The notes: generated by a model from the letters alone, not told the origin. Positions 1 to 12,650 are shown, counted from the stretch's first letter. The stretch: DNA of 64,000 bases from Eutreptiella sp. 'Long Island Sound 2002' (GCA_964036045.1 OZ038389.1:40612064-40676063), one strand, 5' to 3'. Numbers and translations: made by a program.

Positions 1-2639
1 GCAGAATCAGAGGTGACCCACAAGTGGGCAAGGTGGCTACATAACCCCTGCCGCCTGGGGGGTCCCCACCGCTTCAGAGCACGGGGCAGAATCAGAAGTG
101 GCCCACAAGTGGGCAAGGTGGCTACATAACCCCTGCCGCCTAGGGGGTCCCCACCGCTTCACAGCGGGGGGCAGAATCAGAGGTAGCCCACAAGTGGGCA
201 AGGTGGCTACATAACCCCTGCCGCCTGGGGGGTCCCCACCGCTTCAGAGTGGGGGGCAGAATCAGAGGTGGCCCACAAGTGGGCAAGGTGGCTACATAAC
301 CCCTGCCGCCTAGGGGGTCCCCACCGCTTCAGAGTGGGGGGCAGAATCACAGGTGGCCCACAAGTGGGCAAGGTGGCTACATGACCCCTGCCGCCTGGGG
401 GTCCCCACCGCTTCGGAGTGGGGGGCAGAATCACAGGTGGCCCACAAGTGGGCAAGGTGGCTACATCACCCCTGCGGCCTGGGGTGTCCCCACCGCTTCA
501 GAGTGGGGGGCAGAATCAGAGGTAGCCCACAAGTGGGGCAAGGTGGCTACATCACCCCTGCCGCGTGGGGGGTCCCCACCCCTTGAGAGCACGGGGCAGA
601 ATCACAGGTGGCCCACAAGTGGGCAAGGTGGCTACATCACCCTTGCCGCCTGGGGGGTCCCCACCGCTTCAGAGTGGGGGGCAGAATCATGGGTGGCCCA
701 CAAGTGAGCAAGGTGGCTACATAACCCCTGCCGCCTGGGGGGTCCCCACCGCTTCAGAGTGGGGGGCAGAATCACAGGTGGCCCACAAATGGGCAAGGTG
801 GCTACATCACCCCTGCCGCCTGGGGGGTCCCCACCGCTTCAGAGTGGGGGGCAGAATCAGAGGTAGCCCACAAGTGGGCAAGGTGGCTACATAACCCCTG
901 CCGCCTGGGTGGTCCCCACCGCTTCAGAGTGGGGGGCAGAATCAGAAGTGGCCCACAAGTGGGCAAGGTGGCTACATAACCCCTGCCACCTGGGGGGTTC
1001 CCACCGCTTCAGAGTGGGGGGCAGAATCAGAAGTGGCCCACAAGTCGGCAAAGTGGCTACATCACCCCTGCCGCCTGGGGGGTCCCTACCGCTTTAGAGT
1101 GGGGGGCAGAATCATGGGTGGCCCACAAGTGAGCAAGGTGGCTACATCACCCCATGCCGCCTGGGGGGTCCCCACCGCTTCAGAGTGGGGGGCAGAATCA
1201 GAGGTAGCCCACAAGTGGGCAAGGTGGCTACATAACCCCTGCCGCCTGGGTGGTCCCCACCGCTTTAGAGCGGGGGGCAGAATCAGAAGTGGCCCACAAG
1301 TGGGCAAGGTGGCTACATAACCCCTGCCGCCTGGGGGTCCCCACCGCTTCAGAGTGGGGGGCATAATCATGGGTGGCCCACAAGTGGGCAAGGTGGCTAC
1401 ATCACCCCTGCCGCCTAGGGGGTCCCCACCGCTTCAGAGTGGGGGGCAGAATCAGAAGTGGCCCACAAGTGGGCAAGGTGGCTACATAACCCCTGCCACC
1501 TAGGGGGTTCCCACCGCTTCAGAGTGGGGGGCAGAATCAGAAGTGGCCCACAAGTGAGCAAGGTGGCTACATCACCCCTGCCGCCTGGGGGGTCCCTACC
1601 GCTTTAGAGTGGAGGGCAGAATCATGGATGGCCCACAAGTGAGCAAGGTGGCTACATCACCCCATGCCGCCTGGGGGGTCCCCACCGCTTCAGAGTGGGG
1701 GGCAGAATCAGAGGTAGCCCACAAGGAGGCAAGGTGGCTACGTCACCCTTGCCGCCTGGGAGGTCCCCACCGCTTAAAGTGGGGGGCAGAATCAGAAGTG
1801 GCACACAAGTGAACAGGGTGGCTACACAACCTTTGCCGCCTAGGCAGTCCCCACCGCTTCAGAGTGGGGGGCAGAATCACAGGTGGCCCACAAGTGGGCA
1901 AGGTGGCTACATAACCCCTGCCGCCTGGGGGGTCCCCACCGCTTCAGAGTGGGGGGCAGAATCAGAAGTGGCCCACAAGTGGGCAAGGTGGCTACATCAC
2001 CCCTGCCGCCTGGGGGGTCCCCACCGCTTCAGAGTGGGGGGCAGAATCACAGGTGGCCCACAAGTGGGCAAGGTGGCTACATCACCCCTGCCGCCTGGGG
2101 GGTCCCCACCGCTTCAGAGTGGGGGGCAGAATCAGAAGTGGCCCACAAGTGGGCAAGGTGGCTACATAACCCCTGCCGCCTACGGGGTCCCCACCGCTTC
2201 GGAGTGGGGGGCAGAATCACAGGTGGCCCACAAGTGAGCAAGGTGGCTACATAACCCCTGCCGCCTGGGGGGTCCCCACCGCTTCAGAGTGGGGGGCAGA
2301 ATCACAGGTGGCCCACAAGTGAGCAAGGTGGCTACATAACCCCTGCCGCCTGGGAGGTCCCCACCGCTTCAGAGTGGGGGGCAGAATCAGAAGTGGCACA
2401 CAAGTGAGCAGGGTGGCTACACAACCCCTGCCGCCTGGGGGGTCCGCACCGCTTCAGAGTGGGGGGCAGAATCACAGGTGGCCCACAAGTGAGCAAGGTG
2501 GCTACATAACCCCTGCCGCCTGGGGGGTCCCCACCGCTTCAGAGTGGGGGGCAGAATCACGGGTGGCCCACAAGTGGGCAAGGTGGCTACATAACCTCTG
2601 CCGCCTGGGGGGTCCCCACCGCTTCAGAGTGGGGGGCAG

Positions 2640-3480
2640 AATCAGAAGTGGCCCACAAGTGAGCAAGGTGGCTACATAACCCCTGTCGCCTGTGGGGTCC
2701 CCACCGCTTCAGAGCACGGGGCAGAATCACAGGTGGCCCACAAGTGGGCAAGGTGGCTACATGACCCCTCCCGCCTGGGGGGTCCCCACCGCTTCACAGC
2801 ACGGGGCAGATTCACAGGTAGCCCACAAGTGGGCAAGGTGGCTACATCACCCTTGCCGCCCCGGGGGTCCCCACCGCTGGGGAGTGGGGGGCAGAATCAC
2901 AGGTGGCCCACAAGTGGGCAAGGTGGCTACATAACCCCTGCCGCCTGGGGGGTCCCCACCGCTTCAGAGCACGGAACAGAATCACAGGTAGCCCACAAGT
3001 GGGCAAGGTGGCTACATAACCCCTGCCGCCTGGGGGGTCCCCACCGCTTCAGAGTGGGGGGCAGAATCACAGGTGGCCCACAAGTGAGCAAGGTGGCTAC
3101 ATCACCCCTGCCGCCTGGGGGGTCCCCACCGCTTCAGAGTGGGGGGCAAAATCACAGGTGGCCCACAAGTGGGCAAGGTGGCTACATCACCCCTGCCGCC
3201 TAGGGGGTCCCCACCGCTTCAGAGTGGGGGGCAGAATCACAGGTGGCCCACAAGTGGGCAAGGTGGCTACATCACCCCTGCCGCCTGGGGGGTCCCCACC
3301 GCTTCAGAGTGGGGGGCAGAATCAGAAGTGGCCCACAAGTGGGCAAGGTGGCTACATCACTCCTGCCGCTTGGGGGGTCCCCACCGCTTCAGAGCACGGG
3401 GCAGAATCGGAAGTGGCCGACAAGTGGGCAAGGTGGCGACATCACCCCTGCTGCATAGGGGGTGCCCACCGCTTCAGACT
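2640..3480. repeat. Higher-order repeat block of the 85-bp satellite, copy 1
   Basis: A run of about ten variant monomers here recurs 1,699 bp downstream with the same order of private variants, such as the monomers ending in agcacgg, the gtgtggggtc variant and the gcgacatcacc variant. 1,699 is 20 monomers minus one base, so a 20-monomer block was duplicated as a unit, one monomer being 84 bp. Confidence 0.85.
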
Positions 3481-4339
3481 GGGGGGCAGAATCAGAAGTG
3501 GCCCACAAGTGAGCAAGGTGGCTACATCACCCCTGCCGCCTGGGGGGTCCCCACCGCTTCGGAGTGGGGGGCAGAATCAGAAGTGGCCCACAAGTGGGCA
3601 AGGTGGCTACATAACCCCTGCCGCCCTGGGGGTCCCCACCGCTTTAGAGCCAGGAGCAGAATCAGAAGTGGCCGACAAGTGGGCAAGGTGGCTACATAAC
3701 CCCTGCCGCCTGGGGGGTCCCCACCGCTTCACAGCGGGGGGCAGAATCACAGGTGGCCCACAAGTGAGCAAGGTGGCTACATAACCCCTGCCGCCTGGGG
3801 GTCCCCACCGCTTCAAAGTGGGGGGCAGAATCAGAAGTGGCCGACAAGTGGGCAAGGTGGCTACATAACCCCTGCCGCCTGGGGGGTCCCCACCGCTTCA
3901 CAACGGGGGGCAGAATCAGAGGTAGCCCACAAGTGAGCAAAGTGGCTACATAACCCCTGCCGCCTGGGGGGTCCCCACCGCTTCAGAGTGGGGGGCAGAA
4001 TCACAGGTGGCCCACAAGTGAGCAAGGTGGCTACATCACCCCTGCCGCCTGGGGGGTCCCCACCGCTTCAGAGTGGGGGGCAGAATCAGAAGTGGCCCAC
4101 AAGTGAGCAAGTTGGCTACATCACCCCTGCCGCTTGGGGAGTCCCCACCGCTTCAGAGTGGGGGGCAGAATCACAGGTGGCCCACAAGTGGGCAAGGTGG
4201 CTACATCACCCCTGCCGCATAGGGGGTGCCCACCGCTTCACAGCGGGGGGCAGAATCAGAGGTAGCCCACAAGTGGGCAAGGTGGCTAAATAACCCCTGC
4301 CGCCTGGGGGGTCCCCACCGCTTCGGAGTGGGGGGCAGA

Positions 4340-5180
4340 ATCAGAAGTGGCCCACAAGTGAGCAAGGTGGCTACATAACCCCTGCCGCCTGTGGGGTCCC
4401 CACCGCTTCAGAGCACGGGGCAGAATCACAGGTGGCCCACAAGTGGGCAAGGTGGCTACATGACCCCTCCCGCCTGGGGGGTCCCCACCGCTTCACAGCA
4501 CGGGGCAGATTCACAGGTAGCCCACAAGTGGGCAAGGTGGCTACATCACCCTTGCCGCCTGGGGGGTCCCCACCGCTGCAGAGTGGGGGGCACAATCAGA
4601 AGTGGCCCACAAGTGGGCAAGGTGGCTACATAACCCCTGCCGCCTGGGGGGTCCCCACCGCTTCAGAGCACGGAACAGAATCACAGGTAGCCCACAAGTG
4701 GGCAAGGTGGCTACATAACCCCTGCCGCCTGGGGGGTCCCCACCGCTTCAGAGTGGGGGGCAGAATCACAGGTGGCCCACAAGTGAGCAAGGTGGCTACA
4801 TCACCCCTGCCGCCTGGGGGGTCCGCACCGCTTCAGAGTGGGGGGCAAAATCACAGGTGGCCCACAAGTGGGCAAGGTGGCTACATCACCCCTGCCGCCT
4901 AGGGGGTCCCCACCGCTTCAGAGTGGGGGGCAGAATCACAGGTGGCCCACAAGTGGGCAAGGTGGCTACATCACCCCTGCCGCCTGGGGGGTCCCCACCG
5001 CTTCAGAGTGGGGGGCAGAATCAGAAGTGGCCCACAAGTGGGCAAGGTGGCTACATCACCCCTGCCGCTTGGGGGGTCCCCACCGCTTCAGAGCACGGGG
5101 CAGAATCGGAAGTGGCCGACAAGTGGGCAAGGTGGCGACATCACCCCTGCTGCATAGGGGGTGCCCACCGCTTCAGAGTG
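4340..5180. repeat. Higher-order repeat block of the 85-bp satellite, copy 2
   Basis: Second copy of the variant-monomer block at 2,640-3,480, offset by 1,699 bp. The copies stop matching near 3,478 and 5,177, where the following monomers differ. A shorter block of the same kind, offset about 510 bp (six monomers), links the gggtccctaccgcttta monomers near 1,080 and 1,590. Confidence 0.85.
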
Positions 5181-7600
5181 GGGGGCAGAATCAGAGGTAG
5201 CCCACAAGTGGGCAAGGTGGCTACATCACCCCTGCCGCCTGGGGGGTCCCCACCGCTTCAGAGTGGGGGGCAGAATCAGAAGTGGCCCACAAGTGGGCAA
5301 GGTGGCTACATCACCCCTGCCGCCTGGGGGGTCCCCACCGCTTTAGAGCCAGGAGCAGAATCAGAAGTGGCCGACAAGTGGGCAAGGTGGCTACATAACC
5401 CCTGCCGCCTGGGGGTCCCCACCGCTTCAAAGTGGGGGGCAGAATCAGAAGTGGCCGACAAGTGGGCAAGGTGGCTACATCACCCCTGCCGCCTGGGGGG
5501 TCCCCACCGCTTCAGTGTGGGGGGCAGAATCAGAGGTAGCCCACAAGTGAGCAAAGTGGCTACATAACCCCTGCCGCCTGGGGGGTCCCCACCGCTTCAG
5601 AGTGGGGGGCAGAATCACAGGTGGCCCACAAGTGAGCAAGGTGGCTACATCACCCCTGCCGCCTGGGGGGTCCCCACCGCTTCAGAGTGGGGGGCAGAAT
5701 CAGAAGTGGCCCACAAGTGGGCAAGGTGGCTACATCACCCCTGCCGCCTGGGGGGTCGCCACCGCTTCAGAGTGGGGGGCAGAATCAGAAGTGGCCCACA
5801 AGTGAGCAAGGTGGCTACATAACCCCTGCCGCCTGGGGGGTCCTTACCGCTTCACTGGGGGGGGCAGAATCACAGGTGGCCCACAAGTGGGCAAGGTGGC
5901 TACATAACCCCTGCCGCCTGGGGGGTCCCCACCGCTTCAGAGTGGGGGGCAGAATCAGAAGTGGCCCACAAGTGAGCAAGGTGGCTACATCACCCCTGCC
6001 GCCTGGGGGGTCCCCACCGCTTCAGAGTGGGGGGCAGAATCACAAGTGGCCCACAAGTGGGCAAGGTGGCTACATAACCCCTGCCGCCTGGGGGGTCCCC
6101 ACCGCTTCACAGCGGGGGGCAGAATCAGAAGTGGCCCACAAGTGGGCAAGGTGGCTACATAACCCCTGCCGCCTGGGGGGTCCCCACCGCTTCAAATTCG
6201 GGGGGCAGAATCACAGGTGGCCCACAAGTGGGCAAGGTGGCTACATAACCCCTGCCGCTTGGGGGGTCCCCACCGCTTCAGAGTGGGGGGCAGAATCAGA
6301 AGTGGCCCACAAGTGAGCAAGGTGGCTACATAACCCCTGCCGCCTGGGGGGTCCCCACCGCTTCAGAGTGGGGGGCAGAATCAGAAGTGGCCCACAAGTG
6401 GGCAAGGTGGCTACATAACCCCTGCCGCCTGGGGGGTCCCCACCGCTTCAGAGTGGGGGGCAGAATCAGAAGTGGCCCACAAGTGAGCAAGGTGGCTACA
6501 TCACCCCTGCCGCCTGGGGGGTCCCCACCGCTTCAGAGTGGGGGGCAGAATCACAGGTGGCCCACAAGTGGGCAAGGTGGCTACATCACCCCTGCCGCCT
6601 GGGGGGTCCCCACCGCTTCACTGCGGGGGGCAGAATCAGAAGTGGCCCACAAGTGGGCAAGGTGGCTACATAACCCCTGCCGCCTGGGGGGTCCCCACCG
6701 CTTCAAAGTGGGGGGCAGAATCAGAAGTGGCCCACAAGTGAGCAAGGTGGCTACATCACCCCTGCCGCCTGGGGGGTCCCCACCGCTTCAGAGTGGGGGG
6801 CAGAATCACAGGTGGCCCACAAGTGGGCAAGGTGGCTACATAACCCCTGCCGCCTGGGGGGTCCCCACCGCTTCAGTGTGGGGGGCAGAATCACAGGTGG
6901 CCCACAAGTGGGCAAGGTGGCTACATCACCCCTGCCGCCTGGGCGGTCCCCACCGCTTCAGAGTGGGGGGCAGAATCAGAAGTGGCCCACAAGTGAGCAA
7001 GGTGGCTACATCACCCCTGCCGCTTGGGGAGTCCCCACAGCTTCAGAGCACAGGGCAGAATCAGAAGTGGCCCACAAGTGAGCAAGGTGGCTACATAACC
7101 CCTGCCGCCTGGGTGGTCCCCACCGCTTCAAAGTGGGGGGCAGAATCAGAAGTGGCCGACAAGTGGGCAAGGTGGCTACATCACCCCTGCCGCATAGGGG
7201 GTCCCCACCGCTTCAGAGTGGGGGGCAGAATCAGAAATGGCCGACAAGTGGGCAAGGTGGCTAGATAACCCCTGCCGCCTGGGGGGTCCCCACCGCTTCA
7301 GAGTGGGGGGCAGAATCAGAGGTGGCCCACAAGTGAGCAAGGTGGCTACATAACCCCTGCCGCCTGGGGGGTCCCCACCGCTTCAGAGCACGGGGCAGAA
7401 TCACAGGTGGCCCACAGGTGAGCAAGGTGGCTACATAACCCCTGCCGCCTAGGGGGTCCCCACCGCTTCAGAGTGGGGGGCAGAATCACAGGTGGCCCAC
7501 AAGTGGGCAAGGTGGCTACATAACCCCTGCCGCCTGGGGGGTCCCCACCGCTTCAGAGCACGGGGCAGAATCACAGGTGGCCCACAGGTGAGCAAGGTGG

Positions 7601-8437
7601 CTACATAACCCCTGCCGCCTGCGGGGTGGCAATGTGCCTGTGCTGCAGGGTTTCTTCTTCCAAATCCACTACTCCCAGATTGTAGTGTGCAGGCAATTCT
7701 TTTACCAAATCCAATACGGCTAGCCCGCAGTGTGCAGGCATTTTGTCCACGAAATCCAATATGGCTGTGCTGCAGTGTGCAGGCATTTCTACCAAATCCA
7801 ATATGCTGCTGGTTGCAGGCACTTCATCTGCTGAGTCCAAATCCGGTATTCCTGGAGGGCCCAGGGTGCTGGCTGCTGGACGCGCATACTGCAACGCAAA
7901 AGTCGCGACCTGCAAATACAGCGCGTTGAACGCCTTCCCACCAATGGCTGGCTGCATCACTGAGACCAACGGGGTTGGAAGTTGCGCGTCCATGAGGGCG
8001 GTGCACTCTGTCAAGGCGCTCCGGGACACAGGCTCAGCGTTGAAAAGCTCACGGCCCATGCCAACAAAGGCGGTGCCCTGTCCGCTGTACATGAACACCA
8101 ACGGGGAGAACCCGGCCACAGGTGAGGACCGAGGCGGTTGAGGCGGTTGCCGCAGCACGTCATTCTCATGGAGGAGCACCAGCACGGCTTTGACCAGCCC
8201 TGCAATCCCGCCGGCGGCTTCCAAGTGTCCGATGTCGCTTTTGAGCGCGCCCAGCGTGCACCATGAGGGAGACTGCCATGGAGGCCGGAGCTGTGCCATG
8301 GCGGGTCTGGACACCCCATGGCCTGCAGCTGCCGCGTGATGCTGGAGTACTGCTTCAGCAGAAGCCGGGCCAAGGCCGTCTTGTTGGCCTCCTTGCGATC
8401 CGCCAGCAGCTGCTCTAGGGCCAGCCGGCGGTGCCAC
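7601..8437 (-). pseudogene. PKS fragment, unit 1, fused to 85-bp satellite
   Basis: A 278-codon frame. The N-terminal part is out of the usual frame (MAPPAGPRAAAGG), then it enters the KS motif with a variant reading (LEAAGGIAG instead of LEAAAGIAG), the AT start and the PAHC repeats. Its last codons lie in the satellite, because the macrosatellite meets the 85-bp array near 7,623. It also has an insertion relative to other units before EVPATSSILDLVEM. No start signal or intron evidence supports it as a gene. Confidence 0.7.
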
Positions 8438-9036
8438 ACTGCAAACACCGTTGGACCACCGTCCCCATCCTCATCAGCGCCCTCCTCAGGGTCTGGGGCT
8501 CCCGGCGGCAGCGTGCCTCGGATCATACCTGCCATATCATAGGCACTATCATCACTAGAGGGTGGAAGCTGGGGGGGCAATGTGCCTGTGCTGCAGCGAG
8601 CACGTGTTTCTTCTTCCAAATCCACTACGCCCAGATTGCAGTGTGCAGGCATTTCTTTTACCAAATCCAATACGGCTAGCCCGCAGTGTGCAGGCATTTT
8701 GTCCACGAAATCCAATATGGCTGTGCTGCAGTGTGCAGGCATTTCTACCAAATCCAATATGCTGCAGTGTGCAGGCACTTCATCTGCTGAGTCCAAATCC
8801 GGTATTCCTGGAGGGCCCAGGGTGCTGGCTGCTGGACACGCATACTGCAACGCAAAAGTCGCGACCTGCAAATACAGCGCGTTGAACGCCCCCCCACCAA
8901 TGGCTGGGTGCATCACTGAGACCAACGGGGTTGGCAGTTGCGCGTCCATGAGGGCGGTGCACTCTGTCAAGGCGCTCCGGGACACTGGCTCAACGTTGAA
9001 AAGCTCACGGCCCATGCGGTGCCCTATCCGCTGCAC
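8011..9036 (-). pseudogene. PKS fragment, unit 2, KS motif frameshifted
   Basis: A 341-codon frame starting in the AT segment (MGRELFNVEP) and running through the PAHC repeats and acidic linker into the next unit. There a one-base loss near 8,283 (ggccggagc where other units read ggctcggagc) throws the KS segment out of frame, so GALKSDIGHLEAA is not read. The upstream boundary also lacks the MPTKAV coding stretch seen in other units (about 10 bp missing near 9,016). Confidence 0.7.
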
Positions 9037-9905
9037 ATGAACACCACCGGGGAGAACCCGGCCTCAGGTGAGGACTGAGGCGGTTGAGGCGGTTGCCGCA
9101 GCACGTCATTCTCATGGAGGAGCACCAGCACGGCTTTGACCAGCCTTGCAATCCCGGCGGCGGCTTCCAAGTGTCCGATGTCGCTTTTGAGCGCGCCTAG
9201 CGTGCACCATGAGGGAGACTGCCATGGAGGCTCGGAGCTATGCCATGGCGGGTCTGGACACCCCATGGCCTGCAGCTGCCGCGTGATGCTGGTGTAGTGC
9301 TTCAGCAGAAGCCGGGCCAAGGCCGTCTTGTTGGCCTCCTTGCGATCCGCCAGCAGCTGCTCTAGGGCCAGCCGGCAGTGCCACATTGCAAACACCGTTG
9401 GACCACCGTGCCCATCCTCATCAGCGCCCTCCTCAGGGTCTGGGGCTCCCGGCGGCAGCCTGCCTCGGATCATACCTGCCATATCATAGGCACTATCATC
9501 ACTAGAGGGTGGAAGCTGGGGGGGCAATGTGCCTGTGCTGCAGCGAGCAGGTGTTTCTTCTTCCAAATCCACTACGCCCAGATTGCAGTGTGCAGGCATT
9601 TCTTTTACCAAATCCAATACGGCTAGCCCGCAGTGTGCAGGCATTTTGTCCACGAAATCCAATATGGCTGTGCTGCAGTGTGCAGGCATTTCTACCAAAT
9701 CCAATATGCTGCAATGTGCAGGCACTTCATCTCTTGAGTCCAAATCCGGTATTCCTGGAGGGCCCAGGGTGCTGGCTGCTGGACACGCATACTGCATCGC
9801 AAAAGTTGCGACCTGCAAATACAGCACGTTGAACGCCCTCCCACCAATGGCTGGGTGCATCACTGAGACCAACGGGGCAGTTGCACGTCCATGAGGGCGG
9901 TGCAC
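9024..9905 (-). pseudogene. PKS fragment, unit 3
   Basis: A 293-codon frame covering AT residues from APLVSVMHPAIGG, the PAHC repeats (with the private variant DSRDEVPAHC), the acidic linker and the KS motif (GALKSDIGHLEAA), ending in the AT start FSPVVFMCSG at a TAG. A short deletion (ggggcagttgcacg for ggggttggcagttgcgcg) separates it from the preceding AT segment. The same private variants recur 2,853 bp downstream. Confidence 0.72.
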
Positions 9906-9976
9906 TCTGTCAAGGCGCTCCGGGACATTGGCTCAGCATTGAAAACCTCACGGCCCATGCCAACAAAGGCGGTGCC

Positions 9977-11815
9977 CTATCCGCTGTACATGAACACCAA
10001 CGGGGAGAACCCGGCCACAGGTGAGGACTGAGGCGGTTGAGGCGGTTGCCGCAGCACGTCATTCTCATGGAGGAGCACCAGCACGGCTTTCACCAGCCCT
10101 ACAATCCCGGCGGCGGCTTCCAAGTGTCCGATGTTGCTTTTGAGCGCGCCCAGCGTGTACCATGAGGGAGACTGCCATGGAGGCTCGGAGCTATGCCATG
10201 GCGGGTCTGGACACCCCATGGCCTGCAGCTGCCGCGTGATGCTGGAGTACTGCTTCGGCAGAAGCCGGGCCAAGGCCGTCTTGTTGGCCTCCTTGCAATC
10301 CGCCAGCACCTGCTCTAGGGCCAGCCGGCGGTGCCACACTGCAAACACCGTTGGACCACCGTCCCCATCCTCATCAGCGCCCTCCTCAGGGTCTGGGGCT
10401 CCCGGCGGCAGCGTGCCTCGGATCATACCTGCCATATCATAGGCACTATCATCACTAGAGGGTGGAAGCTGGGGGGGCAATGTGCCTGTGCTGCAGCGTG
10501 CAGGTGTTTCTTCTTCCAAATCCACTACGCCCAGATTGCAGTGTGCAGGCATTTCTTTTACCAAATCCAATACGGCTAGCCCGCAGTGTGCAGGCATTCT
10601 GTCCACGAAATCCAATATGGCTGTGCTGCAGTGTGCAGGCATTTCTACCAAATCCAATATGCTGCAGTGTGCAGGCACTTCATCTGCTAAGTCCAAATCC
10701 GGTATTCCTGGAGGGCCCAGGGTGCTGGCTGCTGGACACGCATACTGCAACGCAAAAGTCGCGACCTGCAAATACAGCGCGTTGAACGCCCCCCCACCAA
10801 TGGCTGGGTGCATCACTGAGACCAACGGGGTTGGCAGTTGCGCGTCCATGAGGGCGGTGCACTCTGTCAAGGCGCTCCGGGACACTGGCTCAGCGTTGAA
10901 AAGCTCACGGCCCATGCCAACAAAGGCGGTGCCCTGTGCGCTGTACATGAACACCACCGGGGAGAACCCGGCCTCAGGTGAGGACTGAGGCGGTTGAGGC
11001 GGTTGCCGCAGCACGTCATTCTCATGGAGGAGCACCAACACGGCTTTGACCAGCCCTGCAATCCCGGCGGCGGCTTCCAAGTGTCCGATGTCGCTTTTGA
11101 GCGCGCCCAGCGTGCACCATGAGGGGGACTGCCATGGAGACTCGGAGCTATGCCATGGCGGGTCTGGACACCCCATGGCCTGCAGCTGCCGCGTGATGCT
11201 GGAGTACTGCTTCAGCAGAAGCCGGGCCAAGGCCGTCTTGTTGGCCTCCTTGCAATCCGCCAGCACCTGCTCTAGGGCCAGCCGGCGGTGCCACACTGCA
11301 AACACCGTTGGACCATCGTCCCCATCCTCATCAGCGCCCTCCTCAGGGTCTGGGGCTCCCGGCGGCAGCCTGCCTCGGATCATACCTGCCATATCATAGG
11401 CACTATCATCACTAGAGGGTGGAAGCTGGGGGGGCAATGTGCCTGTGCTGCAGCGAGCACGTGTTTCTTCTTCCAAATCCACTACGCCCAGATTGCAGTG
11501 TGCAGGCATTTCTTTTACCAAATCCAATACGGCTAGCCCGCAGTGTGCAGGCATTTTGTCCACGAAATCCAATATGGCTGTGCTGCAGTGTGCAGGCATT
11601 TCTACCAAATCCAATATGCTGCAGTGTGCAGGCACTTCATCTGCTGAGTCCAAATCCGGTATTCCTGGAGGGCCCAGGGTGCTGGCTGCTGGACACGCAT
11701 ACTGCAACGCAAAAGTCGCGACCTGCAAATACAGCGCGTTGAACGCCCCCCCACAAATGGCTGGGTGCATCACTGAGACCAACGGGGCAGTTGCACGTCC
11801 ATGAGGGCGGTGCAC
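9977..11815 (-). pseudogene. Two-unit in-frame PKS fragment, longest open frame of the array
   Basis: A 612-codon frame that passes through two consecutive units without a stop. The order is AT part, PAHC repeats, linker, Leu-rich stretch, KS motif, complete AT start (FVGMGRELFNAEPVSRSALTEC), then the same order again. The repeated unit inside it is 957 bp (319 codons), which preserves frame. The frame ends at the stop after FMYSG, a position that ends several other units too. The GHS acyltransferase serine and the KS Cys are absent. If any part of the array is translated, this is the best candidate, but no promoter, initiator context or intron is visible. Confidence 0.75.
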
Positions 11816-11876
11816 TCTGTCAAGGCGCTCCGGGACACTGGCTCAACGTTGAAAAGCTCACGGCCCATGCGGTGCC

Positions 11877-12650
11877 CTATCCGCTGCACATGAACACCAC
11901 CGGGGAGAACCCGGCCTCAGGTGAGGACTGAGGCGGTTGAGGCGGTTGCCGCAGCACGTCATTCTCATGGAGGAGCACCAGCACGGCTTTGACCAGCCTT
12001 GCAATCCCGGCGGCGGCTTCCAAGTGTCCGATGTCGCTTTTGAGCGCGCCCAGCGTGTACCATGAGGGAGACTGCCATGGAGGCTCGGAGCTATGCCATG
12101 GCGGGTCTGGACACCCCATGGCCTGCAGCTGCCGCGTGATGCTGGTGTAGTGCTTCAGCAGAAGCCGGGCCAAGGCCGTCTTGTTGGCCTCCTTGCGATC
12201 CGCCAGCAGCTGCTCTAGGGCCAGCCGGCAGTGCCACATTGCAAACACCGTTGGACCACCGTGCCCATCCTCATCAGCGCCCTCCTCAGGGTCTGGGGCT
12301 CCCGGCGGCAGCCTGCCTCGGATCATACCTGCCATATCATAGGCACTATCATCACTAGAGGGTGGAAGCTGGGGGGGCAATGTGCCTGTGCTGCAGCGAG
12401 CAGGTGTTTCTTCTTCCAAATCCACTACGCCCAGATTGCAGTGTGCAGGCATTTCTTTTACCAAATCCAATACGGCTAGCCCGCAGTGTGCAGGCATTTT
12501 GTCCACGAAATCCAATATGGCTGTGCTGCAGTGTGCAGGCATTTCTACCAAATCCAATATGCTGCAATGTGCAGGCACTTCATCTCTTGAGTCCAAATCC
12601 GGTATTCCTGGAGGGCCCAGGGTGCTGGCTGCTGGACACGCATACTGCAT
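11877..12650 (-). pseudogene. PKS fragment, unit 6
   Basis: A 257-codon frame nearly identical to the one at 9,024-9,905, including DSRDEVPAHC and FMCSG. It is shorter because a small insertion near 12,655 (cgaaaaaaagttgcgaccgg for cgcaaaagttgcgacctgc) breaks the AT segment. It belongs to the three-unit block duplicated at 2,855-bp spacing. Confidence 0.72.

Larger units (their letters stand above)
1..7622. repeat. 85-bp satellite array, about 90 monomers
   Basis: An 85-bp monomer repeats head to tail from the left edge; the phrase gcagaatcag recurs at 1, 86 and 171. Monomers differ by a few substitutions. Two sites alternate: cataacc/catcacc, and gtgggca/gtgagca. The first creates or removes TAA and the second TGA, and since 85 is not a multiple of three a reading frame cycles through all three phases every 255 bp. 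This is why open frames of up to 293 codons appear on both strands. I see no start context, domain or codon signature, so I treat it as non-coding satellite. The array continues beyond the left edge. Confidence 0.97.

Noticed and set aside
6387-7268. 293-codon open frame in the left array
   Set aside because: It is the 85-bp satellite read through three phases. Openness depends on two variant sites, and no protein features are present.
1-7622. CRISPR array
   Set aside because: Repeats are directly adjacent 85-bp monomers without unique spacers, in a eukaryotic context.
9977-11815. Functional polyketide synthase
   Set aside because: KS lacks its Cys and first His regions, AT lacks the serine motif, and units are tandem and frameshifted.
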